This document shows positions 48,861 to 50,542 of a stretch of DNA of 50,542 bases, piece by piece. Position 1 is the first letter of the stretch; each line of letters begins with the position of its first letter. The DNA lies in the NCBI GenBank assembly GCA_026260175.1, contig JAKCWW010000025.1, forward strand, positions 114,891 to 165,432, given 5' to 3'. The notes under the pieces are model-generated. The model worked only from the letters and a program-made list of their open reading frames with translations. It was not told the origin of the DNA and did no database searches. Made by a program: the position numbers and the translations under genes. Source of the stretch: Reticulitermes lucifugus (lineage: Eukaryota; Arthropoda; Insecta; Blattodea; Rhinotermitidae).

Positions 48861-50440
48861 GATATATAAATACAACCTCAGAAGAGGAATATCTCTATTA
48901 AGGAATGAAAGAAATTTACGTTCTTAGCTGTGTAGGATTTGAGTTTATCAAGGTAAGTGAACTGTGTACGGATAGTGATCAGATTAAGGATGATTTCGAG
49001 GCAAATAAGGTTCCTGATCACTTAAAATCAAATAGTAACTATTTGTAACACTTGTAACATTCACGTTTTATAGTATGCTATAGTATTTTGTAGCATACTC
49101 TATAAAATGACTGCGTTCAAAGCGAGTGTGTTGAAATATTAGATATTAGAATAAAAGATTATCGATTTGGATATGGAATTGAAATTTTTACTGTATATAC
49201 ACGGTTAACGCTTAATTTTAAAATATTTATTTTAAACAGACAAATGGTCGTGATGTTGCTTTCTTCGCCGGTGTGAACTAAACTAGATTAACCGGCAGCA
49301 ATGTGTAATTAGGTAATGAAAAACAGACGAGTTTATTTATGTTACAGGCTGTTCTGTGTAGGCACTCTTACCGACCCACGTAAAATAAAATTTTGGACAC
49401 ACGTCCGCCACATAAATCGGACTTGAGTTATTTGCACTTCAGTTCACATCTTGTAATAATAAACAAACTCACGCACACACCCATATGCTCACGTACCCAA
49501 GATTTCTTTTAATACCAACTTCCAAATTTTCTTCTATACACCAAGTGGCAGAATTACAATATGTTTTTCATCAAATGTGTGCACCAACATATTTTTTCGG
49601 CAATCCCGCATAATCTATCTGATTCAACTAAAAGTTCCTTCCTGTGTTTACCTTCCATTCCCCAAATATTGTTCCACATTCCCTACATACATTTTCTTTT
49701 AGCCCGTTGTTAATTTAATAATACCGTTTCAACTGTAGGTGTCAGTCCCATGTATGCGATAGCAGGATATAAAATGTTAGAGGGAATGAACTGTGGATTA
49801 AGACAGGTTGGCTAATATGTACAGGGTTATAGTTAACCTAAATTTTCCTGAAGTATCTCCTTAATTCAGTCCATTTTTTCTACCACTGGATGTTGGTAGA
49901 ACGAGGGAGGAAGTGTCGAATTCAGAGACGTGTTACGATCCGACTGTCCGGAATTAGGCGTAGGGCTAGGGTGACCACGTTGCTTTTTGATTTAAAATTC
50001 ATTTGAAAAAAAAAACAACCTGCCATTATGGAAGAGATGTTTATTGAAATGTACATGAATCTTGTAAAACGAAAGTGTGCTTCCCGTTTAATACACCATC
50101 ATCTATCTCAAAGAACTATGAAGTTTGATGTTACTTTGAAGCATAAAGAAAATGAAATTATAGAAATTTATTGTAAATGCTGCCAGCAGTGACTGTGCAG
50201 GAGTGCAAACAAGTCGATGCTGCGTGCACTGCATGCATTTAGTATGTTCAGGTACTTGAGGTTTGTCTTACACTAAGTTACCAGCAACTATATTGGTCCA
50301 TTAAGATGCATCTCAGAAACTGGATGTGAGAAGTCACACAAAGAATTACACTGATAGGCCTATCATCATTGTGTGTTAGCGTGAATATGCACCGAACGAG
50401 GTTCAACATGACGGATGGTGCTCGGTGCATCAAAAACTGC
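48861..50440. other. Non-coding DNA with one hairpin
   Basis: At 49066-49107 the arms TTTTATAGTATGCTA and TAGCATACTCTATAAAA pair except for a small bulge. No gene recognised. Confidence 0.5.
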
Positions 50441-50542
50441 ACATCCTAAACATGTGGGCCTATGTTTCGTTCCGAAATACCTGGCCCTAATTAGGCCAAC
50501 ATCCTAAATATGTGGGCCTATGTTTCGTTCCGAAATACCTGG
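50441..50542 (+). repeat. 58-bp tandem repeat, running off the window
   Basis: A unit starting ACATCCTAAACATGTGGGCC begins at 50441 and again at 50499, with one mismatch over the 44 bases visible of the second unit. The array may continue beyond the right edge. Confidence 0.88.

Noticed and set aside
5147..50542. Hox-cluster microRNAs (iab-4/iab-8, mir-10)
   Set aside because: Not expected at this position and no matching hairpin was seen.
1..50542. CRISPR arrays, operons, bacterial terminators
   Set aside because: The sequence is animal nuclear DNA; no direct-repeat/spacer pattern is present.

Overview
The window looks like nuclear DNA of an insect with a large, repeat-rich genome, most likely a hemimetabolous polyneopteran such as a cockroach or relative. 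It is AT-rich, has one developmental exon in more than 50 kb, and carries many non-LTR retrotransposon and tRNA-derived SINE fragments of a kind I associate with Blattodea. The species assignment is an inference.

The one gene that can be supported is the Hox gene Ultrabithorax (Ubx), on the minus strand. Its first coding exon is at 5146-4432. It has the SYF start motif, the PYDAS and CTPD.RVGGY blocks and the YPWM (hexapeptide) motif, and it ends at a clear splice donor just after the YPWM region. The homeobox exon is not in the window. Bases 4431 to 1 are therefore the start of a first intron that runs past the left edge. A GC-rich block about 1 to 1.2 kb upstream of the ATG (about 6130-6320) is the best candidate for the transcription start and leader.

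Bases 6.3 to 50.5 kb lie upstream of Ubx. By conserved Hox order this is the Ubx to abd-A side, the position of bxd/pbx regulatory DNA in flies. I find no host coding gene there. It holds copies of two non-LTR (LINE) families, LINE-1 at 19.8, 38.7 and 39.6 kb and LINE-2 at 18.6, 20.4, 26.7, 32.4 and 47.9 kb; tRNA-headed SINEs at 1, 8.6, 9.5, 16.9, 17.5, 22.0, 30.0, 31.7 and 39.3 kb; fold-back and hairpin elements at 15.2, 30.6, 32.1 and 48.1 kb; a 31-bp minisatellite at 46.2 kb; microsatellites; and a few GC-rich islands that could be regulatory (10.4, 41.4 and 48.6 kb). Two N gaps fall inside copies of the same LINE family.

The most interesting non-standard signal is a dispersed hairpin motif, CTGAAGA-N-(5-bp stem, 9-nt loop)-GAAACGTC. 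Its stem differs between copies but stays paired, as in a structured, hammerhead-ribozyme-like RNA. One copy sits in a fold-back element flanked by a 12-bp direct repeat. The palindromic 8-mer TAGGCCTA is also strongly over-represented.
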